Positions 1 through 11,700 of a DNA stretch of 64,000 bases are shown here, one piece after another. Each line of letters opens with the position of its first letter. Position 1 is the first letter of the stretch. The notes below the pieces were generated by a model. That model searched no databases, was not told the DNA's origin, and worked only from the letters and a program-made list of their open reading frames with translations. A program made the translations under genes and the position numbers. The DNA lies in the NCBI RefSeq assembly GCF_050948215.1, contig NC_135150.1, positions 22,733,943-22,797,942 on the forward strand, given 5' to 3'. The DNA comes from Halictus rubicundus (taxonomy: Eukaryota > Arthropoda > Insecta > Hymenoptera > Halictidae).

Positions 1-3000
1 AAATTGGCAGAACGTAACGAGAGAAATAGTCTTGCATGGCAAGAGAAAAATTGATGTCAGTCGAAAGCGAAATTAGAGCACGAGAAAGTGAGATTGAAAC
101 AAAAATTTTCTGCTCGATTAATTACGTTTTATGTGCTTTTTTTTATATCGCAATAACAAAGGTTCGTTGGTTAGTCGATGGTTTGGACAGTTCTGATTGA
201 TAAAAAAAAAAAGAAAGAATTGAATGATTTATGAGCAAGTGAGGACTCAGCCCACAATTAAGTTCGTTAATTGGCTCTCGGGAGATCCAGTCCTCTGAAA
301 TGAAACGCAAGACCTATTTTTCATGTATGCAGATTCGGCTGCCAAAGGAATGAGATATGTTTCCTGCTTAAGATTATCTGAAGGACATCTCGTTATAGGT
401 CACGAAATTAATTACCGTATTAGCCTTAATGGCTTGTGCAATTGAGCTGTATATTTTTCCTACAATTATGTCGACTACTTTCGAGATAAAAAATCTATGA
501 CTAGAAAAAACGATCTTCCACAGAGAAAAATTAACACGTTACGGGGAATAAGCAATATAACTATAGAAAAAAGGATCTTCAACAGAAAAATGATCACTTA
601 ATGGCATAATAACTTGACCAAACTCGCAATTTAATTTTTTAATTGGAAAAGTTACTGTAGCGCTAACTCCGTTAGGTTGATATTAAATTTTATTTTGTTT
701 ATAATTTCGAATACTATAAAAATTGTAAGAAATTTTATCCTAACGTTGTACTATTTGAATATGCCAGAAGTTTGACATTCACCAAGTCTTCGCATTTCTC
801 GTTTTGCTGAAAATGTTACTTAGATCTTGCGAGATCGTTACGGTTCGACCGGCGCCATGTTAAAGGAAAATAAAGCCCAGGTAACAATAGTTTGTTTGAA
901 CCCGCTGTTCCCCGAGTTGTTACGTGAAACACAGTCATAATCCTGATCGTGAAAATGAAGACTGACGATGCAGTAACATTACGGAAACGGTGTAGCCTCC
1001 ATAGTCACGTAGCATCAGGAACACTATGATGTCCTACGTGTACAATACGTGACACGGAATCGGGTCCATCGAGAAAGGGTGGCTTGTTTCAAGGTTCCCC
1101 TTTTATTTCTCACGAGGGACCATGTTGAAGTGACGAACACCGGATTTCGTTAAAAGTTTCTACTGAACTACAGCATCGAAAAACCTGGTCAAACGTGTTC
1201 CCTTCTCGTTAGCCATTAAAAAGATCTTGAGAACTTCCCAAAATCACTGGCAAAAAAACTGATTTCATTCGATTTGGAAGTTCCAGCAATCTTGAAAATC
1301 CCTGCGAAAACCTAATCAATTTCTTGAAACACAGAAAATTAATTAACCTAATCTTAAAAAACGACCACTCGTGTAACAAACTTGTGGTTGCTAATGACCC
1401 TTTTGAGGTTGATGCAACTTTAAAAATAAAAACAAATAATCTTGGAAATCAATCAGCAGAAATTAGGCTGCAGATTTTATGCATTTCCGGCAAAAAGAAA
1501 AGACTATTCCCGATCTATTGAAACTGTAACAAGAGAAATTGCATTTTTATTTAACTTCTGTTTCTAACAGTTGGACAAATTTTTATTCTACATTAAAATC
1601 CACAATTTAATGGTAATTATAATAATATGTCATATGCAACTGCACAGAAGACGCAAGTTACAGAGTTGAGTGTTTTTGGAGTGTGCTTATTTAAATGGCT
1701 TTCAGTAAAATACATTTGTTTAAAAAGTACATGGAAAACTGGTACCCCTTAACATTTCCTTCACAATATTGACTCATTGTTTAAATTTGCACATGCAAAC
1801 TACGCGTTAGAATGCAAAATACTGATAAATTGTAATATGTACTGATATTTCGTGTTATAAGAAAGACGTTTGCATTTATAATTTATTCATACCGCGTGGT
1901 ATGTAAAGTTTTGCAAGCATGTACCTTTGTTATATTATTCATGGTTACATCGTATCGCTATGATATTTCTTCGAAGAATGAAAATTAGTAGCAATTATAA
2001 TAGCAATTGAGCAACGACTGCTTTAAGGCAAATTTAAAAACTGTCTATTAATTATTACCTGTTCATCTCAATTATACTTTCCCACATATTTTATCACTGT
2101 TTGCCCTTATATAACATGAGTTTCTCCTAATAAAACACAACTTTAATTCATTATCTTTATCAAGCCACAAGAAGTGGCTATTTTAAATTTATTACCCATT
2201 GAAACAAACTAGATTTTCTACACGAGCAATAATCTACTTAAAAATTGCAATTGGTAGGAATACATGAAAAAATAGAAAAAGGCACTTTTTAAAACTAACT
2301 TATTCGAGCCGGTAATCGCAATTTTTTCAAAATCCTTTTTGCGTGTCATTCGGTAAACCAATGCTTCTAGTTATTAAAGAAAAGTCGTTCGGTCCAATTT
2401 TAAAAAAGCTATTCTGGTTTAATAGCTGTTCGAATAGAGTCGCGGGCCACTGTAATTCAAGTAAGGTCCGTATAATGGTTTTTCGTGATCGGCGAAACGT
2501 GGAAGATGGTTACCTCGTGTTACCCATGAATAGTGCAGCGAGCATCGTATTCACGAAATTCCTGTTCGCGTCTTTGTTCGAGAAACACAATGAAAAACTA
2601 TGTCAACGTCTCCTAATTACTGCGGCGCGAGCCGCCAACAACGATACCGTATCTTTTCCTTCTTCCTTTTCCTTCCGATGAAGAATTTATCGCTGCCGGG
2701 GAGAGATCGTAATTTTCTGCTTCATGTTCGTCGGAATTTTTCGGATCGGTCCTATAAAAGCCTGTATGTGTGTATACAGCTATTTTCATTTGCAAGTCGT
2801 TGCTTGCAAGTGACATAGCAAGTAGCTAACAATTTCATCTAACTGTCAGGGAAAAGTGTAACTGTCTAACAATTTCAATTAACCGCGAGAAGATTAGAAT
2901 TTAGATAGAACGTTTATAACTCTTGGTCAAAATGGACCCAACAACCGCCGTCGAAGGGTTAAAAATGCGTAAGACGCGCATGATTTAGCTCTGGTTTATA

Positions 3001-3109
3001 AATTGATATTTTGAAGCTACAAATTAATGCAACAGTATCCGTCCGGGAGTAAAATAAATATTAATTGAAAGACCAAAAGAGCGTCTGTGTGAATTAAGAT
3101 AGTTAGATC
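1..3109. other. AT-rich non-coding sequence upstream of Pde11
   Basis: No open frame here resembles a protein. A slightly GC-richer stretch lies at about 840-1140 without coding character. A TATAAAAG-like box occurs at about 2753-2760, in a GC-richer stretch from 2480, but nothing downstream confirms a transcription start. The segment is probably intergenic or part of an upstream non-coding region of Pde11. Confidence 0.5.
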
Positions 3110-3600
3110 ATTTGAATCAGAAAAATGTCGATCGCTGTCAACGTTCGTGTCCCGGACTAGTTAGCACGAGTTCTGCGAGTGAGTCACGTCGCCCGCTGCA
3201 GATATCATTATTAAGTAGAGCACTTTTTGTCTGTGTTCTATCGGTTCCGAAAGCTGCGCGTTTACGATTGCTTGCGACTTTCGAGCGGACGGTTTACGGC
3301 GCGGCGGCCCGCTCGGTTGTTTATCAAAGAGTGGTGGCTGAGAGCCTCTCAAAGCTTTTATATCGCTCATCCGTGAGAGTATAGCGAGCGACTCGGAACA
3401 CCTATGTGTCTCGCCGACTGCACTAACTGCGAGGCCCGATCCACGAGGTACGCAGCTGCGCACGTGCTTCAGCACGTTTTGTCTTCCGTTCTTTTGCTTC
3501 TTTTCGACGGCACGGTTTCTTGTGGAATTGTTCGACGATTTGTACGCGCGAGTGCGCACTACTTTTTTTCACTTTTTAACTAGATGTCGCGTTACGTGTC
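3110..3600 (+). promoter_or_regulatory. GC-rich, CpG-containing block, possible Pde11 promoter or 5' leader
   Basis: Base composition changes sharply from AT-rich flanks to a block rich in CG dinucleotides between about 3120 and 3560. A donor-like GTGAGT follows GCGA near 3177. The open frames across it on both strands look like by-products of GC content and match no family I know. Its position about 2 kb upstream of the first coding exon fits a promoter or untranslated first exon. This is inference from composition and position only. Confidence 0.3.
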
Positions 3601-3663
3601 TGCCTTTCGAAAACCAATCAGCGTGCGACGACTTTCATCAATCGGACACTCTTCGAAAGAGAA

Positions 3664-3854
3664 TACAGTGAATTCTCGATTTATGCCAACAACACGGGTC
3701 TTGCCAGCGTCGTGTATCGTCCAGGACACATACCCGAGCTGTGTTGTGTTTACACTCCTCGGCGTCCGAGGCCTCTCGAGCTTCGCGGCAGTGGGGATAA
3801 CTCCGTGACGTTTATCGTCCAGCCCACGGCGACATATATAGAGAAACCGCTGTA
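3664..3854 (+). repeat. MITE-like element, family with TACAGTG ends, copy 1
   Basis: The left end reads TACAGTGAATTCTCGAT and the right end is an imperfect inverted copy finishing in CTGTA. The interior shares the segment ending GGCAGTGGGGATA with the copy at 18912-19112. At about 191 bp with no ORF it looks like a non-autonomous element. TA next to CAGTG suggests Tc1/mariner-type mobilisation, which is inference. Confidence 0.6.
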
Positions 3855-5110
3855 GCTGCTTTAGTTTATTTCAGACACTCTTTAAGAGCCAATAACATTT
3901 TGGTTTAATTCGGACACTTTTCAAAACAGAATAGCTATTTTAGTTTAAGCCGATAACATTTTTTATTTAACTCGAGCACTCTTTAAAGGAGAATAACTTT
4001 TCATTTTTTAAGAATCTGACACCAATCCAATCTTCATATAAATCTGCAACACCTCAATTTAGTTTCAGAACACGCTAAGAACATAACTGACAGGTTATAA
4101 ATCGTCGTGCAAGTTGTTTAATCGATAAAATATTCGGTTGAATTCTTATTACTTCGATAAATATTTTCCCTCGCCACGGGGCTCTCTTAAATTTGCATTT
4201 GAAATTGATTAAAGTTTGTGTGTTGTCGAACTTTATTTAATACCGTTTGCTATAAATGTTACGAAGATCTAATAACTATGAAACGGTAAATGAATACGAT
4301 GTTCATGCGGAGGAATATTCAACTTCAAAAATAACGGAAAAGTCACGCCCGAACCATAAACCCAGCTATCGTCCTTAACTCCAGGAGCCGAGTACGTCTA
4401 TCGTTAAGGGTGGCTTGTAAGGGGGTGGTTTACGACCGCATTATTCCACGAGTGGGGTAGTAGATGATAATGCAACGAATTATTCGTGAACCTGAATTTT
4501 ACTCCTTGTATTATCCACGTGCTATTTACTGCGCGTAAAATTTATAAGCTGGTATACGACGTACGAAGTTGTTTTGAACAGAGCTTCCGAGAAACAAAAA
4601 CATCATTATCTTCGAAAGATCCGGCGTGCGCCCGACTTTTTTAAACTTTTCAATGGCCTCGTCACCGTTGTCACTACTCTTCGTCCATTGTGGATGCAGA
4701 GAAATGCGAGGAGATAAAGTTCTATTTGGGGTCGAAACGATGGGTAAGCTCGTTTTCTTTTTCAATTTTCTGGGTCACCGACGGTTTACCATCAATTGTG
4801 CTGTATCTTTATTATTGTTACATATCTTCAAATTATAAGAGGTTGGTGAAGTGTGTCTGACTTGTAATTGCAGCGTTAACCATTACAATAAAACCTATCG
4901 ATCAAAGCAAGCACTGTCGTAATCATTCTGACAACGAGTTGCAAGTACCCCGATTGTATTATAGAAGTGGAATTGTTTTCTTTTGAATGAATAATTTAAG
5001 TTTATGAAACGTATGTTTAAATAAATATTTCACTCCATATTTCCATTTTATTGTATTTATTGCTCTTACTTCAGTTCTCTGAAGATATAATAGAAGCTTG
5101 ATCGTTTGAT
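3855..5110. other. Non-coding sequence between repeat copies
   Basis: This stretch is AT-rich with several short diverged direct repeats around 3860-4020 (variants of TTTAACTCGGACACTCTTT). The small ORFs at 4526-4838 overlap on both strands and have no recognisable domain. I see no gene here. Confidence 0.45.
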
Positions 5111-5313
5111 TACAGTCTTTTCTCGATATATGTCCCAAATATCTAGCCGATAAAAGTCCTAGAACTATCTCCACTGCCGTGGATATATCCTGTGAGGGGT
5201 CCTAAATCTCGAGTGGTCTCCGTCGCCTTTTCTAAGTTCGGCAGTGTATCAAAGAATAGTATCTTCTAGCCGATATATGTCCCTGGATAGGCGCGTATCG
5301 AGAAAACACTGTA
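5111..5313 (-). repeat. MITE-like element, family with TACAGTG ends, copy 2 (reverse)
   Basis: The reverse complement begins TACAGTGTTTTCTCGATA and ends with an imperfect inverted copy of that end. It can be aligned by eye over its whole length to 18912-19112, including the internal blocks AGAAGATACTATTCTTTGAT and GGACTTTTATC. It is about 203 bp and lies just upstream of the first Pde11 coding exon. Confidence 0.75.
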
Positions 5314-5509
5314 CTTCGCTCGAACCAAATGTCTTCTATCGCACTTATTGAGTGAAAAGTGGGAAAAAGGTTCTAGGTAACGATGGAAAATACTTTGAAG
5401 AAAATATTCTCTATTTTCCGATTCAAACGGAGGACTGTTATTTGCCAAAAGAACGACAGAGACTTGTTCGAGTATCCAGTAACGATGATATAGATGAATA
5501 GATAGACGA

Positions 5510-5793
5510 ATGAATGAACTGTGTAATGACGAGTTAATTGTCTGTCAAGTAGGCCTGCACTTGCGGAGCATCGAGGAGCCGAGGATGACGGCGGAGACGG
5601 CAGCGCCTTGTGTACAAGGGGTGCAAGGGGTGCAGAGCGTTATGGCAGGTCAGGGCGCACTGCAACAGGTGCAAGATGGAAAATCCACCGGCGGTTTTTA
5701 TTCCTCAACTTCGGCCATGTACGACCCGGAGTACGCCCGCATGGAAGCCTGGCTCGACGAACATCCAGATTTCGTCAACGATTACTTCCTCAG
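5510..5793 (+). CDS. Pde11: Pde11 coding exon 1 (N-terminus)
   Basis: This exon encodes residues 1-94 plus two bases of codon 95 and ends CTCAG before GTACTAT. An in-frame TGA at 5495 blocks further extension unless an exon splices in between. The ATG at 5585 (MTAETAAPCVQG) has A at -3 and a better start context than the ATG at 5510, which has C there. The C-terminal part, EAWLDEHPDFVNDYFLR, corresponds to the conserved N-terminal motif of PDE11 ahead of the KVTRQ segment of exon 2. The middle is repetitive, rich in VQGVQ and Ala/Gln. Confidence 0.85.
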
Positions 5794-8700
5794 GTACTAT
5801 AAAACACAGTTCTACCACTTCCATCGAACCGTCCCGCTAAAACTACCATTTCTTGCTTTACCCCCTGCCTTTCTAGCCACAACAACATTTCCATACCCGA
5901 AATAGATGTACTGTGCGGTGCCGCACAAGAAGTCCCGTGAAAGGAATACGAGGCTGATTGGTCAAAGTGACACATACTATGTAGCGTGTGACGTCAGAGC
6001 CTAAGCATTGGACTACTGGAGCGTCAACAGTGGGGGTAGGCGGAGCGAGCGAGGGCCCACTTTGCCCTTGTGCCCTCTCGCGAGACTTCTTGTGAGGCAC
6101 GGACAATACTCATAGTGCATGGATTTGTAATTAGACTGCGGATTTTCTGCATTTATGGCGAAAATGAGTGGAAGACTTGGAAGAATTAGAAGAATTTAGG
6201 AATATCTATACATTATTTCCAACACGCCAAAAATCATTTATAAAAGAAATTGTTATCTAACTTGTTGCAATCGATGACGAAAACTTTTATTTTGCATGAG
6301 GATCCGCAGGGTATTTATAACAAATATTTATGATTCAGCATAATTTTAGTAGAACAGTAGAAATGAATTTTTTCCATGCAATTTCACGCAATCAGCTATT
6401 TATTAGGTGTACAAATTTATTCGTACAACGAATTATTTCTAACTTTGCATTATATTGAACATTTTTACTGGGTTCTGGTGTAACACTATGTGTAGAAAAT
6501 TATGGGGATTATTTTCAAGACTTGAATATGTTTTTACTTATTTAATGCGAACGACATTTTCCTTATATATTTTTAACATCCTTCTCGAACAGTGTCAAAC
6601 TACTTGAAACCATTACTTCATTTGAAATAAACATCTGTTTTTCAATATATTTTTAATATCCTCAAAAAATATCAAAGTTCTTTTTGGTTGTTCTTAAAAT
6701 CCTACTTTTCTTACGTGTCTTTATAAAATGTGATATATTCAACAAAATATTCGAATTATGAAGTCTGTTACCGAAACAAATAATTTTAGCGATAAAAAGA
6801 ATTGGTTGCAGAGTATTTTATTTAAAAGTCGAATTTTCTTTACATTTTCGCAATATTTAAATTTTTCACGTGAACGTCAATTTTCTGTGACAATCATGTT
6901 TGAAAATGAGTTTAAAAAATTGACAAAACTGCTTCAACGTTGTGCCGGCCTCTTTCGTCGTATTCAGACGATAGTTCTTTTCGACTATCATTCCACGGAG
7001 ACCATTTTCCTGTGATTATGTCATCCGGAAAATTTCCGTCGATGTTGACCGTGGCAATTAGGTATTCTGCCAAGGGTCGCTCGCATCAAAGCAAGGTCTG
7101 GTTTGAAAATTGGAACCAGATACCCTTGTTCAGAGGTTCACCTTTCCCAAAGATGCGCAGCCGCGACTATCAACAGGACTTTATGCGATTGCTCGCTCGT
7201 GCGGAAAAGTCAATAGCGATCAAACTGCGAGGAACAAACGGCTCAAAGTGCATGGCCGGTGCGCCGTGCCTCGGATAGAACGTCAAATAACAATCGGATA
7301 GAGAATTCTCGAGTGAAAATTCGTGGGCTAAACGAAACGGGGCTTCCGTCGGTGCTGTAAAGGAACTTTAGAGACCATGAAGCGCGCTAACGTCTATTGG
7401 GACGCAGGATTTCATGTGAACCCAAACTGAAGCCAGCTGCTCGTATAACTTTATCAAAAGAACATTATGCTATTTATCTTTCGAAAATATTTAATACCGT
7501 AAGTGATTTTCTCTGACTAATCACAACGAAATACTTTATAAGATTTTAAAGGTTTCAGCATTTTTATTATGAAAATGATGTTTTTTCATAAATAATAGTT
7601 TGACTTAGACGGTGAGATTTGTTACAAATTATTTTATAAAAATCTGGAATTCAAATAAAAGTCTTCTATTGAAGATTATTATGTAAATTCATCGTTTTTA
7701 AGGGAATGATACGCTGGATGTAGTTAAGAGTTAACCGGTCTAAATTTTGCTAGAAACAGCACGAAGTTCATTAGAGTGAATCGATATCTACATTGGACAA
7801 AGAACAGCTTTGTTAATTCTACACGTACGTGTAGAAGTATTTTAATTAAATCTAATCCTACGTTATTTCGTTTCAGTCGAACGACAGTAATTTCCTAGAA
7901 CGTTCATAGGTCCGATTTTACTTGAACCAAATTAGGCGAGATTGTATGTTCTTAAGATTCCTGGATTACTTGGAACTTTCTTTTAGCGAATATTTCATTA
8001 GTTGTGTTTGCAGATGTATGCTAGAAAGATCGAATAAATAATTAGGAGCACCAGTAAAATAGACGAATATGTAAAATGGTCTTGGAAAATAGTTTCAGTA
8101 AAGTAGTATGAATTGTATGCAGTTCTAAAATATAAAATATATGTATAAAGTATGGAATGAAAATTCACAAGGCCTCGTGTAAATACAAAAATAAGTTCAT
8201 TCAACGGTTCAGAAATGATAATATTTTTAATTGACACGTGACCAGAAAATAATATTGACTAAATTGGAGAAAGACTAGATTGGACTATATTGTATACTCT
8301 TACTAAAATAATTTACTTAAACAGTCACGCTATCATACTGCCATTTGTTGGACTCATTTACCATAAAACGTATTATTTTCGTATGAAAAATAAAGATACC
8401 TAATTTTTTAGGTATTCAAAAGATTTAATTAAACTCTTTCTTTATGAACTGTTATCTTCCCATACAATTTTTTTAGTTTCATTTATTCTTTTACGAAACC
8501 TTTATCAACGTATTCGTGGCATAATTTCTATTACAACGAGTCCAAACATGACACAACTTGGATCATATGGATTTAGTGGAACCTCGATTATCCGAACCAG
8601 TGATATTAAAGTTCTTCATTATCCAAATACAAACAATTCAACCTGAAGCGATCCATAAAGAACACAATTTTAACAAAATATCAGTAAAAGTTTAGATCAA

Positions 8701-11700
8701 TTCCAACGATTAGTTCGGATAACCGAGATGCCACTGTATCGTGAATTGAACAAGCAACCGTGCGCCGAACTATGTCATGCGGGGACTCGTTTTAATCAGA
8801 AAAATGTCACAAATATGTTAGCGAAAGTTCCACAGAAAAATTGCGGCAAAGTTTCGTCGCTGAATTAGTATTGTCTCACCGACACGCCGCGCTGGTGTGT
8901 CGATGGTTTTTTTTACTCGTTGTTCATTTCCGCGCTCGACGCCAGCAGGAAGAGATCAAAGAATAATGTCTGGCCACGATGCAGCCGACAGTACGGTTGT
9001 TTTCACACGTATCGACCCATTACAGTATTATCAATCCGTCGAAACTTGTTTACTGATGAAATACTGTGCTCTATGTATCGACAGGAAAGTCACGAGGCAA
9101 ACCGTGGACATGTGGCTGGTCTCACACGCGACGCCGACGTCCTCGTCGAGCAGCTGTGTGGAGTTGTCGAGTCCGATCCATGCGGGTGGTACATCGTCTT
9201 CCGGTCGCGGCGGATCCGGGGGTTCGGGTGCCACAACCCCCGTTCGTAAGATCTCTGCCCACGAGTTCGAGCGTGGCGGTTTGCTGAAACCGATCGTCAA
9301 CACGATCGACGGGACGCCCACCTTTTTGAGCGTCACACCCGGGGATTCTGGCCAGCCAGGAAGCCAGCCAGTCGGTTCCGGAAACTCGAACAGACCACAG
9401 AGAAGATCCAGGCACGAACTGAGACACCTTGACGAGAAGGATCTCATTTTCGAATTGGTACTGTCCCTTCTTCTTTTTCTTCATCTACGGAACGTTGCTC
9501 GGATTTGTAGATTAAACATCGATTTACATATACTATCCGCACAGACACGGTTGCGGTTCTTTATTCCTTTTTATTTTTCTTGTTTTCGTTTCCTCGTGAG
9601 AATGTCGGACAGCTGAACCGATGCCGGTATGCGTCCGTTCTGATACGATACGATATGTATGAACACTTGTATTCAAATGCATTAAAGTACGATTGTCGCG
9701 GCTTAACTTCACCTTGGCAACCCAGAAATTTTCAACTTTTTTTTATATAATCTTGTAGATCCTGGCGTGAAAAGGCCGAAAATCGAAGTTTTAATGCGAG
9801 GAATTCACTGATTCGAAAGTCATGTGTGTTTAAAGTTGAGCGATTATAAATTTTTTACCTTTGTTCTGGGACGAGAAGTCATCGAACAGTAATTAAAATG
9901 TAGTAAATTATATAAGGGATCTCAAAGAGAAGATGTTATCCAAGTTGGTTGGGATTAGATCGTTGGAGGGGGGGGGGGGAGGTCAGACCGGCCTGATCAC
10001 GTTTGCCAATCTACATTATCGACATCGTGCTTTTACTGTCATCCAGCGGTTCCGCTCATGAAACTTTTTTTATTTATGTTTAAGCAATATTTTATTTCAA
10101 TGTGTACAATGTCGTATGAAACCTATGACGTATCTGAGACGTTTTTCACGTAAAGGGGTCAATGTTGATGTAGATGTGCTTTTGGAAATTCTTTAAAACG
10201 AAACTGATTTGTTCAAAGTCAACGTACAAGTTTCAAACTTTGTGGCGTGATCTGTTAATCTATGGAGAGTATAAAAAAGTTTGTGTGCAAAAGTAATTCC
10301 TTAATCCCTAATTAAGGTGACCTCCGTCCTAGTAAGATATTAAAATGTTGGTTTCTAAACAAACATGGCTTATACCTGATCTCTGTGCTAATTATTACCA
10401 CGTGATCTACTTAATCCTCCTTACACCAAATTTCTTTTATATCAACAATTTTTTCATATTTTTAATTGTTTACGAGATATTCCAGCGACTCCGTTTAATC
10501 CTCCAGTGCATGGATAATTATACAAAATTAGCACAGGTGAAAGAGAAGAATTTCTTAAAGATGTCAAGCTAAAGTATTTGCTTTAAATTATGCTTGCCTC
10601 GAATTAGGTCAAACTGAACAACTTGAACGATTTTAAATACGTTTCATTCGCAAATATGTTTTATTAACCCTCTGACGACGGAGCTCGAAGCTATTTTGAT
10701 CTCGAGTATTAAAATCGTAGTTTAATCACTCAATTTCTATGGATTAAATCGAATGAATAAATTGTTACATTAGGAATATCAGACAGACTCTAATGGGTCT
10801 ATAAGAAATATTTGAAAATATATATTTTAAAATGAGCGTAGTAAAATAGCTGTAGTACGAACTGTACGTAGTACATAGTACTGGAATGCTCCCCGATGCA
10901 GAAAAAATTTAGGCTATGGATCGCAACAAGTCTTATGCCAAAAAATAGATAATAGTCTGCCGGAACAATTGCAAAGAATTTCCTCGAAATCGGTTGACTA
11001 ATCTCTTCGATATTTCCATAGGCAACAGAATCCCAAACAATTGCCAAGAATTTCCTTCGATCAATGTCCTCGATATTTCCCACAAGTTCCTCCCTCATAA
11101 CCTCGAATGAAAAATCCCCGGGGTCACCATCGAAAAGGCAAGCTATAATTTGAAACCGATTTTTCTATCGTTACCGAATATATGTGGCTCGTTAAGAGGC
11201 TTCTAAGAAAGTAAAAGGGTACCGTAACAATAATATTTTTCTCGATGGATCCGACACGCGCAGTAGAGGGGAGCGTACCGGAGAGATTTCTAGGTAGTAT
11301 GTAATTTGTAACCATTTCAATTACGAGCACGCCCTCGTCCGTGCACTTTGGTCTCTGTATGAGGACTCGTCGGGGCCCGTGGCCGAGGTATAATTGACGA
11401 CGATCGATTCAACCGTAGGTCAAGGACATCTGTAACGAGTTGGATGTGAGGTCCTTGTGCCACAAGATCCTCCAGAACGTGAGCACCTTGTTACACGCGG
11501 ACCGGGGCTCCCTGTTCCTCGTGCAAGGCGAGAAAGGTGGCGGTTGCATGCCCTTGTCGCAAAATCACGACACCTCGTCGGTGCAGAATCCTTCCGCAGT
11601 GGTTGGCACCGGCAAAACGGACAACAGGAGCACGGAGCAACGCGAAACGGGATACTACTCGAGGAACAGATGTTTAGTCTCGAAGCTATTCGACGTCTGC

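Larger units (their letters stand above)
5794..9084 (+). other. Pde11 intron 1 (3.3 kb)
   Basis: GT-AG intron in phase 2. It carries the inverted-repeat element at 5912-6105, a GACTGCGGAT-family element at 6132-6310, a composite inverted repeat at 8507-8821, and a possible alternative first exon just before its 3' end. A moderately GC-richer block at 6940-7440 has open frames on one strand without recognisable domains, and I do not call it coding. Confidence 0.7.

Noticed and set aside
6940..7278. Possible coding exon inside Pde11 intron 1
   Set aside because: The frame is open for 112 codons but has no domain, and the known protein joins exons 1 and 2 directly. No good splice partners were seen.
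9031..9484. Minus-strand ORFs opposite Pde11 exon 2
   Set aside because: They are antisense shadows of the GC-rich Ser/Gly linker exon, which is accounted for on the plus strand.
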